In this document: positions 35,891 to 46,572 of the stretch, in pieces
How positions within the stretch are numbered: position 1 is the stretch's first letter
How the letters are laid out: the number at the start of each line of letters is the position of its first letter
NCBI GenBank assembly: GCA_934486455.1
Contig: CAKSPR010000002.1
Coordinates: forward strand, 19,031-83,030
Origin: an uncultured Eubacteriales bacterium
GTDB taxonomy: Bacteria > Bacillota > Clostridia > Oscillospirales > Acutalibacteraceae
DNA: 64,000 nt
Direction of reading: 5' to 3'
Translations under genes and position numbers: made by a program
Notes under the pieces: generated by a model
What the model was told of the DNA's origin: nothing
Database searches by the model: none
The model's input: the letters and a program-made list of their open reading frames with translations, nothing else

Positions 35891-37681
<1,791 letters not shown>

Positions 37682-37698
37682 TAAAGGAGGAATATACG

Positions 37699-39438
37699 AT
37701 GAAAATGATAAATCTCACCATAGACGGCATTCCGGTTTCGGTACCGGAAGGATCTACCGTCCTCGAAGCCGCAAAGGAAGCAAACATCAATATTCCCACC
37801 CTTTGCTATCTTAAAGATGTTCAGCAGATCGGCGCCTGCCGCCTCTGCCTTGTGGAAATAAAGGGAGCGAGAGCTCTTGCCGCCGCCTGCGTTATGCCGG
37901 TCGGCGAGGGTATGGAGGTTAAAACCAACACTCCTCAGATTCGCCAGGGCAGAAAGGTCAACCTCGAGCTGCTTCTTTCCAACCACAACCGCGAATGTAC
38001 TTCCTGCGTCCGCTCGGGTAAATGCGAGCTTGCGGCGCTTTGTAACGAATACGGCGTGGACGGCTATCCTTTCGACGGAGCAAAGAGCGAAACCAAGATC
38101 GACGATATTTCGCCCTCTATCGTCCGCGACAATTCCAAGTGCGTTCATTGCCGCCGCTGCGTTGCCACCTGTAACAATATTCAGCAGGTAGGTGCAATCG
38201 GCGCAACCAACCGCGGAATCAAAACCGCAATCACCTGCGCTTTCGACCGCAGCCTCAACGATTCTCCCTGCATAAACTGCGGCCAGTGTATCGTTGCCTG
38301 CCCCGTCGGCGCACTTCACGAGAAGGACAGCACCAAGGCTGTTTGGGACGCTCTTGCCGATCCCGACAAGTATGTTGTGGTTCAGCCCGCCCCCGCCGTT
38401 CGCGCCTCGATCGGCGAGGAATTCGGCCTTCCCATGGGAGTGGCCACCACCGGCAAGCTTGCCGCTTCGCTCCGCAGACTGGGCTTTGACAGGGTGTTCG
38501 ACACCGATTTCGGCGCCGACCTTACCATTATGGAAGAGGGTACCGAGCTTATCGACCGTATAAACAACGGCGGAGTTCTGCCCATGATTACCTCCTGCTC
38601 TCCCGGATGGATCAGCTATTGCGAAAAATTCTATCCCGAGTTTATTCCCAACCTTTCCTCCTGCAAATCTCCTCACGAAATGACCGGCGCAGTTATCAAG
38701 AGCTATTTTGCAGAGAAAATGGGCATTGATCCCAAGTCCATATATGTTGTTTCGGTAATGCCCTGTACCGCCAAAAAGTATGAGGCGAAGCGCCCCGAGC
38801 TTTCGGAAAACGGACTTCCCGATGTGGACGCCGTTCTGACCGTTCGCGAGCTTGCCAGAATGCTTAAACAGGCCGGTATCGACTATGCCCGTCTTCCCGA
38901 CGAGGACTTTGATACAATGCTCGGCGAATCCACAGGCGCCGGCGTCATCTTCGGCGCAACGGGCGGCGTTATGGAAGCGGCTCTGCGTACCGTTTATGAG
39001 TTGGTTACCGGCAACACCCTCGACAGCGTTGATTTCACCGCAGTACGCGGAATCGACGGCGTTAAGGAGGCCGAAATCGACCTTAATGGAATTAAGGTTA
39101 ATGTTGCGGTCGCTCACAGCACCGGCAACGCCAAAAAGCTTCTCGAGTCGGTCAAAAAGGGCGAGAAGAAGTACCACTTCATCGAGGTCATGGGATGCCC
39201 CGGCGGCTGCGTAACAGGCGGCGGACAGCCCATCGTTTGCTCCAAGGATCTTATGTATCTCAATGTTAAGGAGCTTCGCGCAAAGGCTCTCTATGACGAG
39301 GACGCCGGTAAGGCAAAGCGCAAGTCCCACGAAAACGACGAGGTTAAAAAGCTCTATGACGAGTATCTCGGAGAGATCGGCGGACACAAGGCTCACGAGC
39401 TTCTCCATACCACCTATGCGGCCAAAAGCAAGTTTTAA
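37699..39438 (+). CDS. hydA: [FeFe]-hydrogenase catalytic subunit HydA, NAD-dependent type
   Basis: The 579-residue subunit has an N-terminal [2Fe-2S] domain (Cys36, 47, 50, 64), a His/Cys-ligated cluster (His96, Cys100, 103, 109), two [4Fe-4S] motifs (Cys148-158 and 191-201) and the H-cluster domain. The H-cluster motifs are TSCSPGW (298-304), MPCTAKK (354-360) and EVMGCPGGCVTGGG. The residue after the first ligand Cys300 is Ser301, where standard enzymes have the proton-relay Cys. AAAGGAGG places the start at 37699, not 37630. Maturases HydE/F/G are not in the window. Confidence 0.95.
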   Translation: MKMINLTIDGIPVSVPEGSTVLEAAKEANINIPTLCYLKDVQQIGACRLCLVEIKGARALAAACVMPVGEGMEVKTNTPQIRQGRKVNLELLLSNHNRECTSCVRSGKCELAALCNEYGVDGYPFDGAKSETKIDDISPSIVRDNSKCVHCRRCVATCNNIQQVGAIGATNRGIKTAITCAFDRSLNDSPCINCGQCIVACPVGALHEKDSTKAVWDALADPDKYVVVQPAPAVRASIGEEFGLPMGVATTGKLAASLRRLGFDRVFDTDFGADLTIMEEGTELIDRINNGGVLPMITSCSPGWISYCEKFYPEFIPNLSSCKSPHEMTGAVIKSYFAEKMGIDPKSIYVVSVMPCTAKKYEAKRPELSENGLPDVDAVLTVRELARMLKQAGIDYARLPDEDFDTMLGESTGAGVIFGATGGVMEAALRTVYELVTGNTLDSVDFTAVRGIDGVKEAEIDLNGIKVNVAVAHSTGNAKKLLESVKKGEKKYHFIEVMGCPGGCVTGGGQPIVCSKDLMYLNVKELRAKALYDEDAGKAKRKSHENDEVKKLYDEYLGEIGGHKAHELLHTTYAAKSKF

Positions 39439-39460
39439 TTTTTAAATAACAAATCCTTTA

Positions 39461-39509
39461 AAAGCCCCTTTGCAAAGCTGTTTTTGTTTTGCGAAGGGAC
39501 TTTGTTTTT
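39461..39509 (+). terminator. Intrinsic terminator of the hydrogenase operon
   Basis: A 16-bp imperfect stem (AAAGCCCCTTTGCAAA with TTTGCGAAGGGACTTT) is followed by GTTTTT. Confidence 0.85.
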
Positions 39510-39594
39510 ACGGGCTGTTTTTCGGTTGAAAATTTTTATGTGAGCTTGATGTTAAAGCATAGATTTATTCATAAATTGCTGATATACTTTAAAA

Positions 39595-39690
39595 CGATGA
39601 AACGGTTAACGGGCAGTCCGGGAACCGCTTGCTGATTGGGCCGGAGACATACGAGCCCCCGGCGGGTTCAATTATCACCGAATTATATAC
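39595..39690 (+). other. GC-rich leader with possible hairpins, function unknown
   Basis: A short stretch with pairing blocks (GCCGG...CCGGC around 39640-39664, and GGGCAGTCCGGG) contrasts with its A+T-rich surroundings and lies ahead of the CPBP protease gene. It matches no RNA family that I recognise. Confidence 0.3.
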
Positions 39691-39715
39691 AAAATACAGA
39701 CAACGGAGGAAAGCT

Positions 39716-40828
39716 ATGTACCCGAATAACCCTAACGGATATAACGGAAATTCCCCGTATCAGGGAAGCTATAACGGAAATGTTCCGCCATATCGGCAAT
39801 ACGGCGGACAGCCGCCCTACGGAAGCTTTTACGGTCAGCCCATATGGCTTGACCCCCATGAGGCCGAACGGAGAGCCGAGCGCAGGAAGCTCAGAAAATC
39901 TATGAACTGGTTTGGCGGAGCGGCTCTGCTGACACTGGGGATTGAGATTGTATTTTCGGTTTTTGCCATGCTTCTTCTTATGGCTTTCGGACTGAACATG
40001 AGCGATTTTTACGAAAATGCTCTTGTTTATGTTTTCTTTTCGCCCCTTTGCGTCGCTCTGCCCTTTATAATTGCAACAAAGGCATGCAGAACCCGCGTTT
40101 CCGATGTGGCCACCTTCAAAAAACACAGTCCTCTTTTGGGGATAGGAGTGTTCTTTTTGGCCTTTTGGGGCATAACGGCAGGCAATGCCGTGGCCGACGT
40201 GCTTATAATTCTTTTTCCCGCACTCGAAAAATCTTCTCAGGCAGCAGGTCTGCCTGCCGCAGAAAATATGCGTGAGGTTATAACCGAGCTTTTATATGCC
40301 GCCGCCATTCCCGCCCTTATGGAGGAGCTCGCCTTCAGAGGCATTGTAACGGGAGGCCTTCGCAGGTGGGGAGATAAATTCGCCATTATTACGGGCTCGG
40401 TGCTTTTTGCGCTGGTACACGGTAATCTTGTTCAAATGCCGGCCACCTTTTTGGCGGGGATTTTCATGGGATATGCCTATGTGCGAACGGGCTGCCTTTG
40501 GACGCCCATTGCCATTCATTTTGTCAACAATGCAATGTCCACCGCTCTTTCGGCGCTTTCTGCCGATTCGGCAAGGTTTGCTTTTATGAACAAGGCATGG
40601 TTCGGATATGCCCTTTATGCGGCATGGGTGCTTTTGGGACTTATTGGATTTTTGCTTGTTAAGATCCACGACAGAAGGCTTAAAGGCGCACCTGCCCTCA
40701 AATCGTATGAGGGCTGCCTCGACCCCCGCTCGATTCCCGGCACGGCGATGTCCTCTCCCGCATTTATAGTCGCCGCGGCGGTTTATGTGGTATATGCTTT
40801 TGCAATCAACGGATTGGTGTCACTATGA
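39716..40828 (+). CDS. CPBP-family intramembrane metalloprotease
   Basis: The 370-residue membrane protein begins with an Asn/Gly/Tyr-rich cytoplasmic tail (MYPNNPNGYNG). About eight helices follow, with the CPBP/CAAX motifs EELAFRG, FALVHGN and HFVNNA. These supply the Glu/His/Asn metal ligands. The family cleaves prenylated or other membrane-bound peptides and is linked to bacteriocin immunity, but no bacteriocin gene is near. ATG 39716 follows ACGGAGG. The stop overlaps the tadA start. Confidence 0.9.
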   Translation: MYPNNPNGYNGNSPYQGSYNGNVPPYRQYGGQPPYGSFYGQPIWLDPHEAERRAERRKLRKSMNWFGGAALLTLGIEIVFSVFAMLLLMAFGLNMSDFYENALVYVFFSPLCVALPFIIATKACRTRVSDVATFKKHSPLLGIGVFFLAFWGITAGNAVADVLIILFPALEKSSQAAGLPAAENMREVITELLYAAAIPALMEELAFRGIVTGGLRRWGDKFAIITGSVLFALVHGNLVQMPATFLAGIFMGYAYVRTGCLWTPIAIHFVNNAMSTALSALSADSARFAFMNKAWFGYALYAAWVLLGLIGFLLVKIHDRRLKGAPALKSYEGCLDPRSIPGTAMSSPAFIVAAAVYVVYAFAINGLVSL

Positions 40829-41292
40829 GGGCCGACAGAGAAATCGACATAAAATTTATGGAACAGGCGCTGACCCTTGCAAGACAGGCTGCTGAGGCAG
40901 GAGAGGTGCCGGTCGGCGCGGTGGTCGTTAAGGACGGAAAAATTGTCGGAAAGGGTCGTAACACAAGGGAACAGCAGAAAAATCCCCTCGGCCACGCTGA
41001 GATTTCCGCCCTGTCGCAGGCAGCCGAAAATTTGGGCGGCTGGCGGCTTTGCGACTGTACCCTTTATGTCACGCTTGAGCCTTGCCCCATGTGCGCCGGC
41101 GCCATAATAAACGCCCGTGTGGGCAGGGTGGTCTACGGGGCAAGCGACGACAAGGCCGGGAGCGTCGGCAGTCTTATAAATCTTTTTGCCGTCGGATATA
41201 ATCATACCCCCGCCCTTACAACGGGGGTGCTTTCGGAAAAATGCGGAAGGCTTCTTTCTGATTTTTTTGAGAAAAAGAGAAAAATTGATTGA
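40825..41292 (+). CDS. tadA: tRNA-specific adenosine deaminase TadA
   Basis: TadA makes inosine at the wobble base of tRNA(Arg). The 155-residue deaminase has HAEISAL (zinc His and catalytic Glu) and PCPMCAGAI (zinc cysteines), plus the RVGRVVYGASDDKAGS tail of this subfamily (shown in part). Its ATG overlaps the CPBP stop (ATGA). Confidence 0.95.
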   Translation: MRADREIDIKFMEQALTLARQAAEAGEVPVGAVVVKDGKIVGKGRNTREQQKNPLGHAEISALSQAAENLGGWRLCDCTLYVTLEPCPMCAGAIINARVGRVVYGASDDKAGSVGSLINLFAVGYNHTPALTTGVLSEKCGRLLSDFFEKKRKID

Positions 41293-41317
41293 TTTTACGG
41301 CTCAGGTGTGTTATTCT
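41289..41317 (+). promoter_or_regulatory. Probable promoter of SRP RNA/dnaX
   Basis: TTGATT and TATTCT are separated by 17 bases. It overlaps the tadA stop and lies about 45 bases before the SRP RNA, so the primary transcript would need 5' trimming. Confidence 0.5.
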
Positions 41318-41363
41318 TAAAAGGATAAAGGCACAGCTTTTTTACGGAGTAATTTCATATATT

Positions 41364-41487
41364 TCGGCGTATGTACGCGCGGGCCCTGAGCGACCGGCAA
41401 TCACGAACCATGTCAGGCGGGGAACCGAGCAGCATTAAGTGATCCGTTCGGTGCGACGCAGTAAGTCTGTGCGTGCATACACCAAAG
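41364..41487 (+). ncRNA. ffs: Signal recognition particle RNA (small bacterial type)
   Basis: The conserved apical region reads CCATGTCAGGCGGGGAACCG then AGCAGC, matching the Ffh-binding GUCAGG...AGCAGC core of SRP RNA. The ends pair as GTATGTACGCGC with GTGCGTGCATAC, closing a long hairpin. Its place directly upstream of dnaX is the usual Firmicutes arrangement. A T-rich run (CTCCTTTTTTATCGG) follows. The exact ends are estimated from the pairing. Confidence 0.9.
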
Positions 41488-41585
41488 TATATGATTTTGC
41501 TCCTTTTTTATCGGCTCGGCAGGGTTGGCGCTTTGCCGATTAAAAAGAGCAGGCAATGCAATTTGCAAAAAGCAGGAGGGGTAAA

Positions 41586-43904
41586 ATGTATCAGGTGCTT
41601 TACCGTAAATGGCGACCGGGGAATTTTTCCGATGTGGTCGGCCAAAGGGCGATAATCGCCACCCTTAAAAACGAAATAGCGACCGGCAAGATATCCCACG
41701 CCTATCTTTTTACCGGCTCGAGAGGCACGGGAAAAACCACCTGCGCCAAAATTTTCGCCAAGGCGGTCAACTGCAAGCATCCGAAGGACGGAGAGCCCTG
41801 CAACGAGTGTGAAATCTGCCGCGGAATAGACGACGGCACCGTGCTTGACGTTGAGGAGATCGACGCCGCCTCAAACAACGGCGTTGACAATATAAGAGAA
41901 ATAAGAGACGAGGTTAATTTTACTCCGGTTCAGGCAAAATACAGGGTATACATTATCGACGAGGTGCACATGCTGTCTGCCGGCGCCTTCAATGCCCTGC
42001 TTAAAACCCTTGAAGAACCGCCCGCCCATGTCATTTTTATACTTGCCACCACCGAGGTACACAAGCTTCCCGCCACCATTCTTTCCCGTTGTCAGAGATT
42101 TGATTTCGGCCGCATATCCTCCGAGGACATTGCCGGAAGACTTAAAACGGTAGCAAAAAGCGAAGGAATAGAGCTGGACGACGAGGCGGCGCTTCTTATC
42201 GCCGGTCTTGCCGACGGGGGAATGAGAGATGCCCTTTCGCTCCTCGACCGATGCAACACCGGAGAAGCTTTAACTGCCGAAAGAGCGGGGGAGATACTCG
42301 GTCTTGCGTCGAAGGAAAATCTTTTCGGCATTTCTTCCGCCCTTCGCGACCGAAACCTTGCCCTTTGCCTTGAAATAATCAAGCGCATGAACGACAGCTG
42401 CAGTGACATTTCAAGAGTCGCCGATCAGCTTGTTAACCATTTCAGAAATATAATGATAGCGAAGGCTGTCAAAGACCCCGGGGAGCTTATCGTATGCCAA
42501 AGGGAAGAGCTTGTCCGTTATATGAATGCGGGAGAGGGCTTTTCCATGGGAGAAATTCTTGAAATTCTCGATGTTTTCCGTCAGACGGCAGAAAAAATGA
42601 AAAAAGCGGCGTCAAAGCGTGTGGAGCTTGAAATGGCTTTTGTTTCGCTTTGCATAAATGAGCAGAGCAAAGGGGTGAGCGGAGCACCCGTTCAAAACGG
42701 GCCTCAAAGCGCAGCGCAGAGCTTCCCGAATGCAGCGCAAAACGGCGCCAAGAAGGCTATGTACACCGCCGACGAAAGCAGTAGTCACGAAAACGGCAGG
42801 GTGGCGGATTTTGATGATCGGTCAGCCCTTGATAAAAAGACATATTCCGCCGAAAAATCCGCGGACATCGCAAAGGCGGACGCTCTCGGCAAGGTGTCGG
42901 CGGAGGAGAGGATCGCTGCTCTCAAAAAGGCGGCTTTTGCCGATAAACCCGACCGTAATTTTTCCGATAAACCGACCGATAATTTTGTGGGAAGCCTTTC
43001 GGACAAACCGAAAACAGAGGATAAAGCAACCGCCGAAAACGACCAAAGCTCAATCGAGCTTGCCGAGCGGGCAGCCGAAAAATATCGCGGCTCGGCCGAT
43101 GACGATATGCCTCCTTGGGACGAGGACATCCCCGATTTTCTCCCCTATGAGGAACGGATGCAGACAGCCGAAAACGGAGGTCGTTCCGACGGGCAATCGG
43201 GCGAAAATCCGAGTGTGCAGAAAGCAATCGAACTTGAAATCGGAGCTGAGGCGGCCGACGCCGACGAGAATGTCGGCATAACGGCCGAAACCGAAACGGC
43301 AAAAGCTTCCTTTGACGGCCAAATCGACCGCAACATGTCCTTTGACGATATGCCGCCTGAAAATTCAACCAACGACAGTCAAACGGACGACAACGGGACG
43401 GTCAATATCGGGGCCGATAACACGACGGCCGACAGTCCGACGACCGACGGAGCTTCTGCGGAAAATGAGGCAGTATCGGTGGGCGTTCACCGTCTGCAAA
43501 ACGGGGTACAAGCGGCGGATACCGAAAACCGAGGTGTTGGAGCCGAAAGGGAAGCGCAGCTCCAAAACGGCGGAGAGCCGGAGAGGTTCGGTAAATGGCC
43601 GGAGGTGCTTGCGGCCCTGTCGGAAATCAACCGCATGCTTTCTTCCACCCTGCGGGCAAGCTCGGCGTATATAAAAGGCGATAATCTTTTGCTTATAAAA
43701 TCCGAAAATCCCATGTTTTTCGAGCTTATCCGAAAGGAATCGAAAAATAAAAGCGACATTCGCACGGCACTTTTGAAGATCACCGGGAAGCAGTTCCGTC
43801 TCGGCCCTTATGAGCAGGGTGCGGCAAAGCCCAAGGCCGATCCCATGAGGGTCTTTCTCGATGAGATGAAGCAAAAGGGCATAAACATTGTCGAAAAGCA
43901 GTAG
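41586..43904 (+). CDS. dnaX: DNA polymerase III subunit gamma/tau
   Basis: The 772-residue clamp-loader subunit begins YQVLYRKWRP. It has Walker A GSRGTGKTT (residues 44-52), zinc cysteines in CNECEIC, Walker B DEVHM and the SRC sensor motif. A long, repetitive Asp/Asn/Ala-rich linker (about 370-660) separates the AAA+ part from the C-terminal domain that binds polymerase. ATG 41586 follows AGGAGGGG. It is grouped with ybaB and recR as in most Firmicutes. Confidence 0.96.
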   Translation: MYQVLYRKWRPGNFSDVVGQRAIIATLKNEIATGKISHAYLFTGSRGTGKTTCAKIFAKAVNCKHPKDGEPCNECEICRGIDDGTVLDVEEIDAASNNGVDNIREIRDEVNFTPVQAKYRVYIIDEVHMLSAGAFNALLKTLEEPPAHVIFILATTEVHKLPATILSRCQRFDFGRISSEDIAGRLKTVAKSEGIELDDEAALLIAGLADGGMRDALSLLDRCNTGEALTAERAGEILGLASKENLFGISSALRDRNLALCLEIIKRMNDSCSDISRVADQLVNHFRNIMIAKAVKDPGELIVCQREELVRYMNAGEGFSMGEILEILDVFRQTAEKMKKAASKRVELEMAFVSLCINEQSKGVSGAPVQNGPQSAAQSFPNAAQNGAKKAMYTADESSSHENGRVADFDDRSALDKKTYSAEKSADIAKADALGKVSAEERIAALKKAAFADKPDRNFSDKPTDNFVGSLSDKPKTEDKATAENDQSSIELAERAAEKYRGSADDDMPPWDEDIPDFLPYEERMQTAENGGRSDGQSGENPSVQKAIELEIGAEAADADENVGITAETETAKASFDGQIDRNMSFDDMPPENSTNDSQTDDNGTVNIGADNTTADSPTTDGASAENEAVSVGVHRLQNGVQAADTENRGVGAEREAQLQNGGEPERFGKWPEVLAALSEINRMLSSTLRASSAYIKGDNLLLIKSENPMFFELIRKESKNKSDIRTALLKITGKQFRLGPYEQGAAKPKADPMRVFLDEMKQKGINIVEKQ

Positions 43905-43933
43905 TTTACAAAGTCTGCGGGCTGTGGTATAAT
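43905..43933 (+). promoter_or_regulatory. Promoter of ybaB-recR
   Basis: TTTACA and TATAAT are separated by 17 bases, starting at the dnaX stop codon, so ybaB and recR can be transcribed apart from dnaX. Confidence 0.75.
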
Positions 43934-44021
43934 TTTCTGCGAAAAACAGCGTTGTTAAAAGCTGCGATTTGCAAAATTCCAATTAAAAATTCAAATGAAA
44001 AAACCGAAAGGACAGATAAAT

Positions 44022-44375
44022 ATGAAGGCAAGATTACCCAAGGGCTACGGCGGCGGACCGGGCAACATGAACAGCATGATAAAGCAGGCTCAGAAGATGC
44101 AGGCCGACGCAGAAGCCCTGCAGGGCGAGCTTGAAACCAGAGAATATACAGCCGTTTCGGGCGGAATGGTGGAGGTTACCGTTACCGGCGACCACAAAAT
44201 CAAAAGCATAAGCATTAAACCCGAGGCGGTCGACCCCGACGATGTGGAAATGCTTGAGGATATGATCGTTGCGGCGGTCAACGAGGCTCAGCAAAAGGCC
44301 GACGACACTGCGGCCGAGGAAATGGGCAAGATAACCGGCGGAATGAACATACCGGGACTCGGAGGAATGTTTTAA
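44022..44375 (+). CDS. YbaB/EbfC nucleoid-associated protein
   Basis: The 117-residue protein has the YbaB pattern NMNSMIKQAQKMQ, VEVTVTGDHKI and a Gly/Met-rich C-terminus (GGMNIPGLGGMF). It binds DNA as a dimer and is typically encoded between dnaX and recR. AAAGGA lies about 12 bases before the ATG at 44022. The upstream ATG at 43995 lacks a good site. Confidence 0.93.
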   Translation: MKARLPKGYGGGPGNMNSMIKQAQKMQADAEALQGELETREYTAVSGGMVEVTVTGDHKIKSISIKPEAVDPDDVEMLEDMIVAAVNEAQQKADDTAAEEMGKITGGMNIPGLGGMF

Positions 44376-44378
44376 ACA

Positions 44379-44981
44379 ATGGCATCCTATAATGTGGCTC
44401 CTCTTGAGGAGCTTATAGACCAATTTGCCCGCCTGCCCGGGATCGGGCGAAAGACGGCTCAGCGGCTTTCATTTTATGTGCTCGGCCTGCCCGACGGTGA
44501 GGCCGAAAAGTTTGCCGATGCCATTTTAGAGGCTCATAAAAAGATACACTCCTGCAAGGTCTGCCAAAATCTTACCGACGGGGAATGCTGCTCTATCTGC
44601 TCGTCCTCCGCAAGAGACAGATCAGTCATATGCGTTGTGGAGGATCCGAGAGATGTTATGGCCTTTGAACGGACGGGAGATTATAGCGGACTTTATCATG
44701 TGCTTCACGGGGTCATTTCCCCCATGGACGGGGTGGGTCCCGATCAGATACGCATAAAGGAACTGCTTTCGAGACTGGGCAGCGACGAGGTTAAGGAGGT
44801 CATTATGGCCACCAATCCCACCGTTGAGGGAGAGGCAACAGCCATGTACATTTCAAAGCTTTTAAAGCCCCTGGGCATAAAAATTTCCCGACTTGCCTAC
44901 GGTATACCTGTCGGAGGCGACCTTCAGTATGCCGACGAGGTCACCCTTTCGAGGGCGCTGGAAGGCCGAAACGAGCTGTAA
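44379..44981 (+). CDS. recR: Recombination mediator RecR
   Basis: The 200-residue protein has the helix-hairpin-helix start ([12 protein letters not shown]), the zinc finger CKVCQN...CSIC, and the Toprim domain with VVEDPRD and GEATAMYIS. It acts with RecF/RecO to load RecA at gaps. It follows ybaB after 3 bases. Confidence 0.97.
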   Translation: MASYNVAPLEELIDQFARLPGIGRKTAQRLSFYVLGLPDGEAEKFADAILEAHKKIHSCKVCQNLTDGECCSICSSSARDRSVICVVEDPRDVMAFERTGDYSGLYHVLHGVISPMDGVGPDQIRIKELLSRLGSDEVKEVIMATNPTVEGEATAMYISKLLKPLGIKISRLAYGIPVGGDLQYADEVTLSRALEGRNEL

Positions 44982-45064
44982 TCCAAGACTTTGCGGCATA
45001 TTGACCCAAGCGTTGCGGCTCATGGACCGCGCGGAAATATAATTGCAAAATCGCAAAAAGGAGA

Positions 45065-45538
45065 ATGACCGTGGAAAGAGAATCCATAAAACCCATTGCA
45101 AATAACAAAAAAGCCTTCCACGATTATTTTGTGGAGGAGCGATTTGAAGCCGGAATAGAGCTTTTCGGCACCGAGGTCAAGGCTATAAGAGCCGGCGGAG
45201 TCAATTTGAAGGATTCCTGGTGTGCCATCGAGGGCGGAGAGATTTTCGTCAACGGTATGCATATCAGCCCCTATGATAAGGGAAATGTTTTCAACTGCGA
45301 CAGCTATCGCGTGCGAAAGCTTCTGATGCACAAAAAGGAGATAATGCGCCTTTACGGCACCTTAAAACAGCAGGGACTGACCCTTATACCTCTTTCGGTT
45401 TATTTCAAGGGGTCCCTTGTTAAGGTCAGCGTGGGTCTTTGCAAGGGTAAAAAAATATATGATAAGCGGGATGACGCCGCAAAGAGGGATGCCAAACGCA
45501 ACATCGACCGTGCAATCAAGGAACGCAATTTCAGATAA
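45065..45538 (+). CDS. smpB: SsrA-binding protein SmpB
   Basis: SmpB binds tmRNA and is needed for trans-translation. The 157-residue protein has the hallmark NKKAFHDYF, FGTEVKAIRAG and the C-terminal KKIYDKRDDAAKRD tail. An AAGGAG site precedes the ATG. Its partner tmRNA lies 1 kb downstream. Confidence 0.97.
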   Translation: MTVERESIKPIANNKKAFHDYFVEERFEAGIELFGTEVKAIRAGGVNLKDSWCAIEGGEIFVNGMHISPYDKGNVFNCDSYRVRKLLMHKKEIMRLYGTLKQQGLTLIPLSVYFKGSLVKVSVGLCKGKKIYDKRDDAAKRDAKRNIDRAIKERNFR

Positions 45539-45607
45539 AAGCATTTTCTCTAACCGAAATATAAAGTGCCTGTAATTCCGAAATGTAAATATTATTATAT
45601 CCAAAAG

Positions 45608-45633
45608 CCCTGCCGACCGTGTCGACAGGGTTT
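45608..45633 (+). terminator. Probable terminator after smpB
   Basis: CCCTGCCGAC pairs with GTCGACAGGG (one mismatch) and is followed by TTTAAT, a weak T tract. Confidence 0.6.
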
Positions 45634-45674
45634 AATAAAAAAATGATTTTATACCATGTAAAAGGTGAAGCACA

Positions 45675-46487
45675 GTGGACATAACAAAAGAAATAAAGAA
45701 AATCGAGTATAACGGGAAGGCCGCATACCTCAAGCCCATGCTCATCGAAAAGGCGGTGGACGGCCGTCCCTTTAAAAAGCGCCCGACAATTCTCGTGCTA
45801 CCCGGCGGGGGATACGGCTTTGTGTCGGACAGAGAGGGCGAGCCGGTGGCAAGATATTTTAATGCCGCAGGCTTCAATTGCTTTGTGCTTCGATATTCCG
45901 TAAATCAGGGGGAGGCTTGCTTTCCCGCGCCCCTTTATCAGGCGGCAAAGGCCGTGGAATATATCCGTCAAAACTGCGATGAATTCAATGTAGATCCGTC
46001 GAGGGTGTTTGTCATGGGTTTTTCGGCCGGCGGACATCTTGCGGCATGGCTTTCAAACGGCTGCGGAAGCGACCTTGCAAAGAGCCTTAAAATCGACGAG
46101 ACTCTTTCAAAACCCAACGGTCAGGTGCTTTGCTATCCGGTCATAACAAGCGAAAAAGGACTTGCAAACGAAGGCTCCTTCGTCAATCTTTTCGGCTATG
46201 AGGATTTTCGTGAAAGATCCGAGCTTCCAGACCTCTCCTGCGAGAGGATGGTTACGAAAAATTCCCCTCCCGCATTTATCTGGCAGACGGTGGATGATGA
46301 TATTGTCCCTTCGGAAAATTCGCTCATTATGGCTTCGGCTCTCAAAAGAGCAGGGGTGCCCTTTGAACTTCATATGTACGAGAGAGGGCCTCACGGGCTG
46401 TCGGTCTGCGACGAGACCAGCGAGATGGTGTCGAAGGAATGTGAAGGCTGGAAAAAGCTTTGCGTTGACTTTTTGAAGAGATTGTGA
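45675..46487 (+). CDS. Alpha/beta-hydrolase, acetyl-esterase/xylan-esterase-like
   Basis: The 270-residue hydrolase has the oxyanion motif LPGGGYGF, the nucleophile elbow GFSAGGH and a late PHGLSV histidine, with an Asp in the VDDDIVP segment. This is the pattern of the BD-FAE/acetylxylan-esterase-related group. It has no signal peptide, so it probably deacetylates imported oligosaccharides. The start is GTG at 45675 after AAAGGTGAA. Confidence 0.87.
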   Translation: MDITKEIKKIEYNGKAAYLKPMLIEKAVDGRPFKKRPTILVLPGGGYGFVSDREGEPVARYFNAAGFNCFVLRYSVNQGEACFPAPLYQAAKAVEYIRQNCDEFNVDPSRVFVMGFSAGGHLAAWLSNGCGSDLAKSLKIDETLSKPNGQVLCYPVITSEKGLANEGSFVNLFGYEDFRERSELPDLSCERMVTKNSPPAFIWQTVDDDIVPSENSLIMASALKRAGVPFELHMYERGPHGLSVCDETSEMVSKECEGWKKLCVDFLKRL

Positions 46488-46496
46488 GATAATAAC

Positions 46497-46528
46497 CTTG
46501 CAAAGGGGAGAAAAATCTTTTTTGCAAG
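46497..46528 (+). terminator. Inverted repeat between the esterase and tmRNA
   Basis: CTTGCAAA pairs with TTTGCAAG. The T run is inside the loop, so termination is uncertain. Confidence 0.35.
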
Positions 46529-46540
46529 GCTTAACCTGCT

Positions 46541-46567
46541 TTGGCAGGATATAAGAATTCCTATATA
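46541..46567 (+). promoter_or_regulatory. Possible tmRNA promoter
   Basis: TTGGCA and TATATA are separated by 15 bases, and the -10 ends six bases before the expected RNA start. The spacing is shorter than ideal. Confidence 0.45.
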
Positions 46568-46572
46568 GATAC

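Noticed and set aside
39640..39690. tRNA-like sequence ending GGGTTCAATT
   Set aside because: No cloverleaf can be formed: there is no matching acceptor arm, D-arm or anticodon stem.
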